Of a stretch of 64,000 nucleotides of DNA, positions 28,399 through 38,026 are shown piece after piece; position 1 is the stretch's first letter, and every line of letters starts with the position of its first letter. The notes under the pieces were generated by a model, which worked only from the letters and a program-made list of their open reading frames with translations, was not told the origin of the DNA and made no database searches. The position numbers and the translations under genes were made by a program. The DNA lies in the NCBI RefSeq assembly GCF_964059235.1, contig NZ_OZ060452.1, positions 62,001 to 126,000 on the forward strand, given 5' to 3'. The stretch comes from Candidatus Tisiphia endosymbiont of Nedyus quadrimaculatus. Its GTDB lineage: Bacteria; Pseudomonadota; Alphaproteobacteria; Rickettsiales; Rickettsiaceae.

Positions 28399-28660
28399 AC
28401 TCGCTATATGGTGGAGCTAGCTACTCCTTCCATAACAGGACTTTCACCCATAAGATTAATGCACCTTATCTTGACGCACATACTAGGTTAGTGGAATTTA
28501 GTTCAGAATTAGCAAACAAACTTTCCTGCTTTTTAATGATTTTTATTATTAATATTCAAATTTAAGTTGAGTTATTCTTGCTTATTCTTTATAGTTATTT
28601 CGTATAATATGTTTTATACGTACCGTTAGGGCATAATTTATTTTTCAACAGTTTTATTAT

Positions 28661-30907
28661 ATGAAAAAATTTTTACTATTAATCATATTATTAATCATTA
28701 ATACTAGAACTTTAGCAAAAGAACAAATAACTAATTTAATCACCCCAGTTAGTTATTTTGTCAATCATGAGCAACAACTTAAAATTCTTGAGAAACATTT
28801 AGATAAATATAGACAAGCAAGTATAGTGGGTACTAGCGGTATAGGTAAAACTCAATTAATTAGGATGTATAGTTATGAGAATAAAAATAATTATGATCTA
28901 ATTTGGTTTTTTGATTGTAACCTAGACCTTAATGAACAATTTGTTAAATTAGCCCAACAACTCAATATGGTTAAACAAACTAATATATCTGAAGCAATAA
29001 CTCTAGCCAAAAAAGAAGTAATGTCATATTTAACTTCTACTAGTAAATGGTTATTGGTGTTTGATAATTTAAAAGTTAATGAAAATAAAAAAATTCAGAA
29101 CTTTATTGATTGGGAACATAATGGTAATGTGGTGTTTTGTTCTCAAAATAACGAGAGATTACCTAATGTTATATTAATGACCTTGTTTAATAAACCTACT
29201 ATCGTAGCTTTGGCTAATAGTTTATTGGATAATAAGGATAAAAATAGTATCGAATTTTTAACGCAATATTTTAGTGGTTATCCAATACTTATAGTTCAGG
29301 GGGCTCAATTACTCAATAAAATTAAAGGTCTAGATAAAGAAGAGTATAAAAAGAAAATTTATCAATCAACTGATAAAATAGCAACAAATATCAGCATGGC
29401 TATTCAAGAATTAAAACCTAGTGCAGTAAATTTACTTAATAAAATAGCTTTGATAAATAACCAAAGTTTCTCAAAACAATTACTTGCTATAATTATTGAT
29501 AACAAAGATACTCTGGATGATGATATATACCAATTATCTAAGTTTATGTTGATTAGCAATATTGATTCTAATCAGGATAATCCTATTTTTGAAATGCATG
29601 ATATAATTAGCAATAAAATAATGGAACTAAATGGCAATAGTAATAAAATATATTTAGAAAATATTATTAGCAAATTACCTAAATCACAAGGAACTTATTC
29701 AGGATATTTGTGGAAAAGCACTAAAACTATACCAGTAAATTTAGAGAGTCTTCTCAAAAATGCCGAAAAATATAATATTAACATATATACAATTCTTAGT
29801 TTAAGAAGTGAATTATTTTCTCTATATGTAAACACTGACAATATTAGCAAAGTCCAACAAATGATTGATTGGTTTAATCAAAAAGATAAAGAATTTAAAT
29901 TGTGGCAAATGTCTGAATCACAAAAATTGTATTATGCTATATACTTAAGAACAATAGGAGTGTTTCAACGCAAGATATTAGGCAATTTTGAAACCTCTAT
30001 TTTTTATTTTACTAAATCGTTAAAGGTTTTAGATAAACTTGATGATGAAGTTAATTATTCTCTTAAATTGAATGTTCTCTATAATATGTCTATAGCTTAT
30101 GCATCTTTAGGCGAAATTAAATTAGCTGAAGAACTTCTTAAAAAGATAGAAAAGTTAATAAAACCAAGAGTAATGCAAGAAGATGAAATATATACAATAT
30201 ATATTATAAAAGGTACATTATTTGAGAGGCGAGGTCAATATAAAGAATCTTTAGAATGTATAGATAAAGTTATTGAAATATTTATAAAAAATGGACAGCA
30301 TATTAATGACCCATACGCTCTTATAGTTTATGCGTATAGAACAGAATTGTTGAATTTTTTGGGTAGATATCAAGAAGCTTATAATCAGATTCAATCATTA
30401 TATAACTTCATACAAAATGAGTATAAAGATAAAGAAATATTAGGATATATTTATATAATAATGGCAAAAAGTGCATTAGGTTTAGGTAAAGTAGATAAAG
30501 CTTATGAATATATTAATAATGCTATCCCCATGTTGTTAGCAGAAGACAATAACAATTCAGAGAACACAAATTATTCTAAAAATCGTTATTTAGCAGATAG
30601 TTATGTAGTACAAGGTGATATTTTGTTTACCCAAAATAGGCTTAAACAAGCCATAGAATCATATAAAAAAGCGTTTGTTATATTTCATCATTTATATGGA
30701 AATAGAAGTAAAAATGTTGCCCAAATGAGTGATTTATATAATCATGGTGCAAAAGCTGCCTGTAAAAGCAAAGATTTATATAATTATAAATTCTTTGGCA
30801 AGCCACAAATTAAGGAGTTTGGCATACACCATCCTAATACCATTGATATGATTGAATATTGCAAACAATATGATATGGATTTGTGGACCAAGATCATTAA
30901 GCATTAG
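28661..30907 (+). CDS. Exported STAND-type NTPase with TPR repeats, copy 1
   Basis: This is a 748-residue protein. Residues 1-19 form a signal peptide (MKKFLLLIILLIINTRTLA, then KEQ). An NB-ARC/STAND-like NTPase follows, with P-loop GTSGIGKT (57-64), LIWFFDC, a Walker B-like KWLLVFDNL (about 135-143) and a MHD-like FEMHDII motif (about 320-326). The C-terminal third is TPR-like helices (for example ILGNFETSIFYFTKSLKVLD; YLIIMAKSALGLGKVDKA type repeats). STAND NTPases are normally cytoplasmic ATP-driven switches, so a signal peptide is unexpected. A close paralogue lies inverted at 35038-37287. Secretion to the envelope or host is possible; the target is unknown. Confidence 0.75.
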   Translation: MKKFLLLIILLIINTRTLAKEQITNLITPVSYFVNHEQQLKILEKHLDKYRQASIVGTSGIGKTQLIRMYSYENKNNYDLIWFFDCNLDLNEQFVKLAQQLNMVKQTNISEAITLAKKEVMSYLTSTSKWLLVFDNLKVNENKKIQNFIDWEHNGNVVFCSQNNERLPNVILMTLFNKPTIVALANSLLDNKDKNSIEFLTQYFSGYPILIVQGAQLLNKIKGLDKEEYKKKIYQSTDKIATNISMAIQELKPSAVNLLNKIALINNQSFSKQLLAIIIDNKDTLDDDIYQLSKFMLISNIDSNQDNPIFEMHDIISNKIMELNGNSNKIYLENIISKLPKSQGTYSGYLWKSTKTIPVNLESLLKNAEKYNINIYTILSLRSELFSLYVNTDNISKVQQMIDWFNQKDKEFKLWQMSESQKLYYAIYLRTIGVFQRKILGNFETSIFYFTKSLKVLDKLDDEVNYSLKLNVLYNMSIAYASLGEIKLAEELLKKIEKLIKPRVMQEDEIYTIYIIKGTLFERRGQYKESLECIDKVIEIFIKNGQHINDPYALIVYAYRTELLNFLGRYQEAYNQIQSLYNFIQNEYKDKEILGYIYIIMAKSALGLGKVDKAYEYINNAIPMLLAEDNNNSENTNYSKNRYLADSYVVQGDILFTQNRLKQAIESYKKAFVIFHHLYGNRSKNVAQMSDLYNHGAKAACKSKDLYNYKFFGKPQIKEFGIHHPNTIDMIEYCKQYDMDLWTKIIKH

Positions 30908-31131
30908 TTGTGTCAACCAGCAATTATAAAAGTCAATCTAGTTTATTCACTGAAATGGGTCTTATATCTTAAAAACATGTTATAAGTAGTTATAAGAGGG
31001 GTGACTTGATGGGTTTTGGATGAAAGAGTCGTAGAGAGAATAAGTATCCTCTTAGAAAGTTTTCTTTGAACAAATTGTAGAAGGTGCTGCAATGCAGTAG
31101 CCTTGCACAATAATATGAAGGAGATTATACT

Positions 31132-31170
31132 ATGAATAAAATAATAGGTCTAGATGTAAGTAAAAAATGA
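31132..31170 (+). pseudogene. IS110-family transposase N-terminal fragment with in-frame TGA
   Basis: ATG at 31132 follows AAGGAG (31118-31123) and reads MNKIIGLDVSKK, then TGA, then LDVCIYVPNNKPVYHRF in the same frame. IS110 transposases begin IIGLDVSKK-W/T-LDV, so the TGA most simply replaces a TGG (Trp) codon. After HRF the similarity to IS110 ends and an unrelated coiled-coil sequence follows. The fragment is dead unless TGA is read through. Confidence 0.7.
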
Positions 31171-31189
31171 CTTGATGTATGTATATATG

Positions 31190-31835
31190 TGCCAAATAAT
31201 AAACCAGTATATCACCGTTTTTTAAAGAGTAAAAAAATAACGACTGACTTTACTACAGTTTATGACAAAGTAGACAAGCACTTTACTACGTGCATGGAAC
31301 TAGTTAAAGAGCTGCCATATATTAAACGGGAGGTTCAAGATATTTTAACATCTTTTAGTGATTCCACTAAGCAATATAGTAATAATATTAATATTCAGTT
31401 GGAAGATTTTAAAAAAAATCTTTCTAAGCTTAGTGAGGAGTGCTATATCTTAAGCAAAATACTGGAAAAGTTAAATAAAAGCATAAGAGCTATAGCCCCT
31501 AAAGTTGCTGAGGAAATTCAAAGTCACAACCAACTTAAAATATATGAAATGACTATAGGATTAATAGCTGTAGTCAAAATCTCAACAAAATTAAAGATGA
31601 TATTGAGTCTCTTAGGATTAATTGTAGTAAGAACTTTTTTCCTGTGGTAGCGATTAGCCTTAGCTTATCAACTATTACTACAACCACTGTCCTTTATTTT
31701 GTGTTACAATGGTTTCCACCACAGCAAAAATATCTAGTTGATAAAGCTCACGATATTCATACAGAAGGAGTAGTACAAATATTTGATATGCAAGGTAAAT
31801 TCTGTAATAAAGCAAAAATAATCAAGGATTGACTC
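31190..31835 (+). pseudogene. Frameshifted coiled-coil / membrane protein
   Basis: The first frame gives a charged coiled coil (TTDFTTVYDKVDKHFTTCME ... AEEIQSHNQLKIYE). After about 31565 the natural continuation is in the next frame (SQNLNKIKDDIESLR), leading to a membrane helix (FFPVVAISLSLSTITTTTVL) and a short tail ending at 31832. A single frameshift around 31555-31575 therefore splits one gene of about 220 codons. Its 5' end is fused to the IS110 fragment. A coiled coil with a C-proximal membrane helix occurs in some mobilisation proteins, but no family was recognised. Confidence 0.5.
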
Positions 31836-31938
31836 TAGAACTTTTTGATATACAAAATTAATTGGCAATTGGGGTTAGTTAGTTAATGTTAATTATTTTT
31901 ATTCCTTGGTCTGTGGCGTAGTATTATTACTAGAGCTA

Positions 31939-32789
31939 GGGTGTGTCATCAATTGAGCCAAATTACCATGGAAGCCATATAAACAGCTCCCAAAAAGTTC
32001 TGAGATGTTTTGTCATATCGTGTTGCAATAGCTCTATATTGCTTCAATTTTGCAAAAAAGTTCTCAATCAAATGCCTAGCTTTATAGAGGTCCTTATCAT
32101 ACTTAGCTGGATTCACACGATTCTTCTTTGGGGGAATCACAGCTATACATCCCTTATCTTTCAGCTTATCTCGCATACGTGCATCGGCATCATAAGCCTT
32201 ATCAGCAAGTACAGCATCCGCTTTCGTCAATTCATTCATCAAAACATCAGATCCTTGCAAATCATGAGCTTGACCCGGGGTAAGATGGAATCCCGTTGGA
32301 TTCCCTAGAGCGTCACATGTGGCATGGATTTTAGTACTCAGCCCCCCTTTACCTCGTCCAATTGCTTGGTCATCATCTAACTCTTTTTTTTAGCACCAGC
32401 ACTATGTTGATGAGTCCTAACAATGGTTGAATCAATCATGGCATACTCGTTATCAGCATCTTCAGCCAGCATCTCAAAAACCTTTTTCCACACACCTGTC
32501 TTGCTCCACCTTGAATGACGTAGGTGAATCACTCGAAAATCTCCAAAACGTTCAGGCAGGTCTCTCCAAGGTATACCAGCCCTATATCGATACAAGACTG
32601 CTTCTACAAATAGGCGATTATCCTTGGCTGTTACACCAACAGACTCTTCCCTTCCAGGTAGCTTATCTTTAATCCGATCCCATTGATCGTCACGTAGAGC
32701 ATATCGACGCATAGAGAAAATTTATCCTTAATTTTTTCTCTATTACACAACAAACAAACACTCTTGTCAACTTAATTGATGACACGCCC
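31939..32789 (-). mobile_element. IS5-family (IS427-type) insertion sequence
   Basis: Termini GGGTGTGTCATCAATT and AATTGATGACACGCCC form inverted repeats. TA dinucleotides flank the element on both sides (31937-31938 and 32790-32791), the target duplication usual for this group. It is 851 bp with two overlapping minus-strand frames joined by a slippery A8 tract. It is inserted in otherwise unassigned DNA. Confidence 0.88.
31949..32712 (-). CDS. IS5-family transposase, two frames joined by programmed frameshift
   Basis: ORF A (32712 down to 32377) gives the N-terminal DUF4096-like part (MRRYALRDDQWDRIKDKLPG ... YAMIDSTIVRTHQHSAGAKK), including the first catalytic Asp in MIDST. It stops just after a run of eight A residues on the coding strand. 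Slipping back one base there gives AKKKELDDDQAIGRGKGGLS, and the frame continues through DALGNPTGF, the second Asp in VLADKAYDA and the Glu in ARHLIENFFAKLK, ending at 31949. This -1 frameshift is the known expression mode of IS427-type elements, so the transposase is probably functional. Confidence 0.85.
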
Positions 32790-32791
32790 TA

Positions 32792-33299
32792 GACATAGAT
32801 CACCAATAAATGCCTTTGTCCATATATTATCTACTCTTGTTGCTTATTCATTAAAGAAAAATAAACCTTCAACAAAATTTGATTTTAATCTACATGTTCT
32901 CAATATCCTTATCCCGAATTGACGTATTATATACTCAAATGATTTGAAGAATTGTTTTTTGAAAATATCATGGATTCGCATGCTCACGTACTATATGTCA
33001 CACTACTGGACAAAAAGGTTAGGCTGGTTGCACAAAGTGTAACTTAAACAATTTTATGATTAAGGAATCAAAAAATTGCTTAGAACAACTATAAGCTTGC
33101 TCAGTACAGAACAAAGAGATTAACAAGGTGATAATCGGAGTAAAGATGGTATTATTGGCTTAATAAATTTTGTTATAACTTCCATCCATTTTTCCATCAT
33201 TTCTTTAATATTCAAAAATATTCTCTGCAAGTAATCTAAGCCATACCTGAATAACTCCTACATCCTAGCGTTTTCTTCACAATCTCGTGACTACATGTC
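32792..33299. repeat. Gene-free spacer with palindromic repeat remnants
   Basis: This is about 508 bp. ATATCCTTATCCCGAATTGA (about 32897-32916) belongs to the AATTCGGGATAAG family. From 32935, TATACTCAAATGATTTGAAG matches the fadB insert (15332) and can be read without stops as a short peptide (YSNDLKN...) to about 33048, but has no start of its own. The rest, to 33299, holds nothing recognisable. Confidence 0.5.
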
Positions 33300-33956
33300 C
33301 TATTGCAAGTCTAAACCATTCACTGTATCAAAATACTCACCTATCATTTCCAAAGTGAAGCCCTGAGGTAATGGTGGAGGATTGTCAAATGCCTTATCTA
33401 ATGCCTCAATAATAGGTTCAGCTATAACAAGAGATAATGCTTTTGTTGCCTCATCAACATTACCTTGATATTCCTTAAGTGCATTTTGGTATTTTCCCAT
33501 TATGTTATCAATAACGACCACTTCAACGTGTGGATAATTCGATAACATCAGATTCCAAGGATCAGCCTTTTCTGTGCGATTATTATTGCCACCAGCTCTA
33601 AAGTCAGTTCTATATATTACTGTAGGGTGTCTTAAATATATATTTGCCATATATTCCACTACTGTACCAGAATCCTGGTCTACACCGTTAAAATTAAATA
33701 AGCCTCCATCAGATGTTTTTAGACACCTTAAATCATTATCTTTTATCTTTTTAGCATCGGGACTATCTTGTTCTAAATCTTGAGGTAATGTACATTTATA
33801 CTTATATTTCCCTTCCTTAGCAGATTTTTCTTCTATTGCCTCAGCTAAATATCTATTACCTATAAGCTCAGGATGATTAAATAAGGGACCTGCAAAATAT
33901 AAATTTTTAGTATTTTCTTTGGAAGACTCTGTTGAACTCGTAGCGTAATTTGGCAT
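33300..33956 (-). CDS. Nucleoside 2-deoxyribosyltransferase-like protein
   Basis: This is a 218-residue protein with the NDT fold signatures: LYFAGPLFN at residues 19-27 (substrate-binding strand and loop), DSGTVVEYMA (95-104) with the putative nucleophile Glu101, and IYRTDFR (114-120). Such enzymes swap bases between deoxynucleosides for salvage, and some relatives act on NAD- or nucleotide-like signals in phage defence. The N-terminal 18 residues are Ser/Thr/Asn-rich and probably unstructured. The start is ATG 33956, preceded by AGGATTTT. It lies between IS debris and an XRE regulator, in accessory DNA. The exact substrate cannot be inferred. Confidence 0.7.
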   Translation of the reverse strand: MPNYATSSTESSKENTKNLYFAGPLFNHPELIGNRYLAEAIEEKSAKEGKYKYKCTLPQDLEQDSPDAKKIKDNDLRCLKTSDGGLFNFNGVDQDSGTVVEYMANIYLRHPTVIYRTDFRAGGNNNRTEKADPWNLMLSNYPHVEVVVIDNIMGKYQNALKEYQGNVDEATKALSLVIAEPIIEALDKAFDNPPPLPQGFTLEMIGEYFDTVNGLDLQ

Positions 33957-34068
33957 ATATTAAAATCCTATTTTAGTTGTTAATAAAAAAATTAAATTAT
34001 AGTACTATACTAGCTCTGTCAGAGTTTATTTTAGATACATTTTTTACTAACTAATATATTTACTAAAC

Positions 34069-34371
34069 TTAAATTTCTCCTGTTTCGTCAGAACCTAGAC
34101 TATCAAGTTGCTCTTGGTTCTTAATGTAGTGTTTAACCTGATTCTCTTCAAATCCTACAGTTGAAACCGCATAACCTCTAGCCCACAACTTCTCTCCATT
34201 AAAACTATGCTTTCGTCCACCAAACTGCCTAGTAACAGCTATAGCACTTGTCCCCTTGATATAACCTATTACTTCGGCTACAGAATATTTAGGAGGAATT
34301 TTGATGAGCATATGGATATGATCTTGTACCATATAACCTTCTATGATCTTACTCCCTCGTTGAAAATCCAA
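34069..34371 (-). pseudogene. IS200/IS605-family TnpA, 5'-truncated
   Basis: From about KIIEGYMVQDHIHMLIKIPP onward this is a Y1 HUH transposase: the HUH pair is HIH in QDHIHML, then SVAEVIGYIKGTSAI, KLWARGYAVSTVG and the Tyr-bearing HYIKNQ helix. About 50 N-terminal residues that the family needs are missing. Its first codons overlap the last of the XRE gene upstream, so the break point lies around 34345-34371. Confidence 0.75.
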
Positions 34372-34744
34372 CTTTAGTAATTAAATATCTTATCAATGCA
34401 TTAACCGCTTGCTGCTGCTCTGAACTACGAATTTTCATAAAATTCTTTGAAACCTCTATGTACATATGCTGATTTTCAACAAATACTGGTTGTATAGTAT
34501 CAGCATCTTCTAAATCTTTATAAAAATACTCTATATTTTTATCTAGTGCTTTAGCAATAAGAACTAATCTACCTATTGATATTCTATTAATGCCCCTTTC
34601 GTATTTTTGTAACTGCTGCCCTGTTACTTCTACTATATCCGCCAATTGTTGTCGTGACAATCCTTTAGCAAGTCTTAGAGAATAAATCTTTTCTCCAATA
34701 AGTTGATCGATCTTATGTAAATAGTCATTTCTTCTTGCTATCAT
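34349..34744 (-). CDS. XRE-family HTH transcriptional regulator
   Basis: This is a 131-residue protein with an N-terminal helix-turn-helix of the Cro/CI (XRE) type at about residues 16-72 (IGEKIYSLRLAKGLSRQQLA, then EVTGQQLQKYERGINRIS). Proteins of this form are common cargo in Rickettsiales mobile elements. The final residues (KVGFSTRE) come from the junction with the IS200 fragment, so the natural C-terminus is probably altered by a few residues. The start is ATG 34744 (MIARRNDYLHK). A 293-bp spacer without features separates it from the STAND/TPR gene 3' end... on the left it abuts the IS200 fragment. Confidence 0.8.
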   Translation of the reverse strand: MIARRNDYLHKIDQLIGEKIYSLRLAKGLSRQQLADIVEVTGQQLQKYERGINRISIGRLVLIAKALDKNIEYFYKDLEDADTIQPVFVENQHMYIEVSKNFMKIRSSEQQQAVNALIRYLITKVGFSTRE

Positions 34745-35037
34745 TTTGTTAACATTGATGGTATCATATCTTAAAAGCCTTCATTATACTCTTCAAGTTT
34801 TCTAGATTATGCTACGATAAGTTACTTAACGTGTCAATAACTTAATTTGTTATTATAAAAAGTAACCTTATTTTTTTTCTTTGATATATAATTAATTTGT
34901 TGTTTGTCACAATTTTTCCAAATTTATAATCGTAATTAGGGTAAGGCTAAAAATAGCAACCCATCTCATCTTTAGCAAGTTGTTTAAAATCTGATCCTTA
35001 GTCCTAGACCTATATAAATCACGCAGCTTATATCTCC

Positions 35038-37287
35038 TTAATGATTTTTGCCCCACAAATCCATGTTATATTGTTTGCAATATTCAAACATATCAACTGT
35101 ATTAGGGTGGTGTATGCCAAACTCCTTAATTTGTGGCTTGCCAAAGAATTTATAATTATATAAATCTTTGCTTTTACAGGCAGCTTTTGCTCCTTTGTTA
35201 TATAACTTACTTACTTGGGCAATATTTTTACTTCTATCTCCATATAAATAATGGTACATAACAAAGGCTTTTTTGTAAGATTCTATAGATCGCTTAAGGT
35301 CATCTTGAGCAAACAAGATATCACCTTGTACTACATAACTACTTGCTAAACTAGGATTCTTAGAATAACCTGTGTTCTCCGGATTGTTGTTGTCTTCTAA
35401 TAACAATATGGATATAGCTTTATTAATATATTTAGAAGCTTGATCTACTTTACCTAAACCTAATACACTTCTTGCCATTTCTATATAAATACCTGCAAAT
35501 GTCTCATTATTTTTATGCTTTAGGGGTTTATATATATTATATAACTGTTGAGCTTGAGCATAAGCTTCTTGATATCTACCAAGGGAATTTAATGCATTTG
35601 CTCTAAATATATAATCTAGATTAAGGTATAGGTCATTAATATGCAATCCATTTTTTATAAATAGTGCAATAGCTTTATCCCTACACTCTAAAGCTTCTTT
35701 ATATTGACCTTGCATCTCAAGTAATTCACTTTTTACAATATTATACATTTTTTGTATGTCATCTTCTTGTATTGGTCCTTGAGTTAGCAATCGCTCTATC
35801 TTTTTAAGAAATTCTTCAACTAGTTTTATTTCTCCTAACAATATATAAGCTATAGACATATTAAAGAGAACATTGAATTTAAGGCCATAATTAGCTTCAT
35901 CATCAAGCTTATTTACGATATTTAATGATTTAGTAAAATAAGAAATCGCTGTGTCAAAATTCCTTAATGTTACTTTATAATACACTCCCATTACTCCTAA
36001 GTACCTAGCATAATAAAATTTTTGAGATTCAGACATTTTCCACAATTTAAGTTCCTTATTTTTATCTTTTTGATTAAACCAATCAAACATTTGCTTGGCT
36101 TTGTTGTTATAAGTATTTACATATAGAGAAAATAACTCCGATCTTAAGGTAAGTATTGCGTATAGATTAATATTATATTTCTCAGAGTTGTTTAGAAGAA
36201 TTTCTAAGTTCTCTGGTATAGTTTTAGCACTTCTCCACAAATATCCTGAATAAGGTCCTTTAGATTTAGGTATTTTGCTAATAATATTTTCTAAATATAT
36301 TTTGTTATTATTGCCATTTAGTTCCATTATTTTATTGCTGACTATATCATGCATTTCAAAAATAGAGTTATCCTCACTGGAATTAATATTAGTGATTAGC
36401 ATAAATTTAGATAATTGATATATATCATCATCTAAAGTATCCTTATTATCAGTAATGGTGGTAAGAAGCTGTTTTGAGAAGCTTTGGTTATTTAATAAAG
36501 CTATTTTATTCAGCAACTTTATTGCACTTGGTTTTAATTGTTGAATAACCATATTAATATTTGTTGCTATTTTATCAGTTGATTGATAGATTTTCTTTTT
36601 ATACTCCTCTTTATCTAAACCTTTAATTTTGTTAAGTAATTGAGTTCCTTGCACTATCAATATTGGATAACCACTAAAAGATTGCGTTAAAAATGTGATA
36701 TTATTATTATCCTTATTATCCAATAAGTTATTAGCTAAAGCTACAATAGTAGGCTTATCAAGTATGGGCATTGCTATAATATTATGTAACTTTTCATTAT
36801 CTTGCGAACAAAACACAACATGACCATTATGTTCCCAATCAATTAAATCCTGTACTTTTTTATTTTCATTAACTTTTAAATTATCAAACACCAATAACCA
36901 CTTATTAGTAGAAGTTAAATATGATATTACTTCTTTTTTTGCTAAAGCAACTTCTTCAGATATATTGGTTTTTCTAGTGCTATTTAGCTGCTTAGCTAAC
37001 TTAACAAATTGTTCGTTCAAATCAAGGTTACAATCAAAAAACCAAATAAGATCATAATTATTTTTATTTTCATAAGCATACATCCTGGATAGCTGAGTCT
37101 TGCCTATTCCGCTAGTACCTACTAAACTTGTTTGTTTATATTTACTTAAATTGTCCTTAATAGTCTTAAGTTGTTGCTCATGGTTGACAAAATAACTAAC
37201 TGGAGTGATTAAATTAGATACTTGTTCTTGAGCAAAAGTATTACTATAAATAATTAGTAATATAAATAATGTTAAAAATTTTTTCAT
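35038..37287 (-). CDS. Exported STAND-type NTPase with TPR repeats, copy 2
   Basis: This 749-residue paralogue of the 28661 protein is alike along its whole length. It has a signal peptide (MKKFLTLFILLIIYSNTFA, then QEQ), P-loop GTSGIGKT (57-64), KWLLVFDNL, FEMHDIV and C-terminal TPR-like repeats (RNFDTAISYFTKSLNIVNKL). The last 40 residues (KSKDLYNYKFFGKPQIKEFG and on) are almost identical in the two copies, while the TPR region differs most. The two genes are in opposite orientation, about 4 kb apart at their 3' ends, around IS debris. The same open question applies: an ATP-dependent switch protein that appears to be exported. Confidence 0.75.
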   Translation of the reverse strand: MKKFLTLFILLIIYSNTFAQEQVSNLITPVSYFVNHEQQLKTIKDNLSKYKQTSLVGTSGIGKTQLSRMYAYENKNNYDLIWFFDCNLDLNEQFVKLAKQLNSTRKTNISEEVALAKKEVISYLTSTNKWLLVFDNLKVNENKKVQDLIDWEHNGHVVFCSQDNEKLHNIIAMPILDKPTIVALANNLLDNKDNNNITFLTQSFSGYPILIVQGTQLLNKIKGLDKEEYKKKIYQSTDKIATNINMVIQQLKPSAIKLLNKIALLNNQSFSKQLLTTITDNKDTLDDDIYQLSKFMLITNINSSEDNSIFEMHDIVSNKIMELNGNNNKIYLENIISKIPKSKGPYSGYLWRSAKTIPENLEILLNNSEKYNINLYAILTLRSELFSLYVNTYNNKAKQMFDWFNQKDKNKELKLWKMSESQKFYYARYLGVMGVYYKVTLRNFDTAISYFTKSLNIVNKLDDEANYGLKFNVLFNMSIAYILLGEIKLVEEFLKKIERLLTQGPIQEDDIQKMYNIVKSELLEMQGQYKEALECRDKAIALFIKNGLHINDLYLNLDYIFRANALNSLGRYQEAYAQAQQLYNIYKPLKHKNNETFAGIYIEMARSVLGLGKVDQASKYINKAISILLLEDNNNPENTGYSKNPSLASSYVVQGDILFAQDDLKRSIESYKKAFVMYHYLYGDRSKNIAQVSKLYNKGAKAACKSKDLYNYKFFGKPQIKEFGIHHPNTVDMFEYCKQYNMDLWGKNH

Positions 37288-37448
37288 ACACTGAGCTTCT
37301 GCATATATCTTTTATTTGACTATACCTAATTTTTCTACCATTTACAACAGATGCAATAGCATCCCCCAATACATCGATTTAGTAAACATTTTCAATGCTT
37401 CAAAATAAGATAATAAAACGTCTTATCTTTTAGTAATTTAGTATACTT

Positions 37449-37490
37449 CTCCTACTTCAAGAGTTGTGTTCACAACTCTTGAAGTAGGAG
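37449..37490. repeat. Perfect 20-bp hairpin
   Basis: CTCCTACTTCAAGAGTTGTG (37449-37468) is followed after two bases by its exact reverse complement (37471-37490). A degraded relative lies at 61136-61176. No T-run follows on the minus strand, so it is not a typical terminator, although it lies right at the 3' end of the gene at 37495. Confidence 0.7.
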
Positions 37491-37494
37491 TTAT

Positions 37495-37896
37495 TTATAT
37501 CTTCATTAGATTATTTTTTTCCCGTGTTAACTCTGATTGTTTTTGCTGATCTAGCTGTTGTTTTTGTCTATATATTTCTGTTAGTCTTTTTTCTATTTCT
37601 GTATTTTTCAAGTAAGGACCAATTAGCTTATCATTCATCCTATATTCTAAATAAGATTTTGCATCATAAGTATTATTGTTAATTTTTATCATCCCGTGTT
37701 CTTTAAGCTCTTGTATTTCAGGACTCAATTTTTTTAGTACATGTGCTTGACGTTCTTTATATAATTGCTTTGTTAGCACAGCTACTTGCTTTGTATCTTT
37801 TATTCCTTCCACTAGCATTATTTCAAAATCAGCCCCTCTTATATAAGACCTTATTTCCTGATTATTCATTAAGTCATTTAGATAACTTTGCACGGT
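37495..37896 (-). pseudogene. C-terminal stump of an unrecognised protein, cut by IS21-A1
   Basis: The frame is open right up to the IS21-A1 terminus at 37899 (…KTVQSYLNDLMNNQEIRSYI), with only a GTG near the edge, so the true N-terminus was removed by the IS. The remaining about 133 residues are helical and Gln/Lys-rich at the end (EIYRQKQQLDQQKQSELTRE). It could be the tail of a conjugation or phage protein; no family was recognised. Confidence 0.5.
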
Positions 37897-38026
37897 TTTG
37901 TAAATTGTAATGAACTATTGACCCATTTAGAGCAAGAATTGTAAAGAGAATTGACCCCCCTAAAAAGAAATAGTAGCTCCTACATAAATTAATAATTTGT
38001 TAATAATTTGTAGGAGTTTTTAGGGA

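Noticed and set aside
31943..32308. Plus-strand frames of 121 and 81 codons across 31943-32672
   Set aside because: They are antisense to the IS5-family transposase, which has recognisable catalytic motifs.
37449..37490. Perfect hairpin as a rho-independent terminator
   Set aside because: No T-run follows on either strand in the direction of a neighbouring gene's transcription; a related degraded copy elsewhere points to a repeat.
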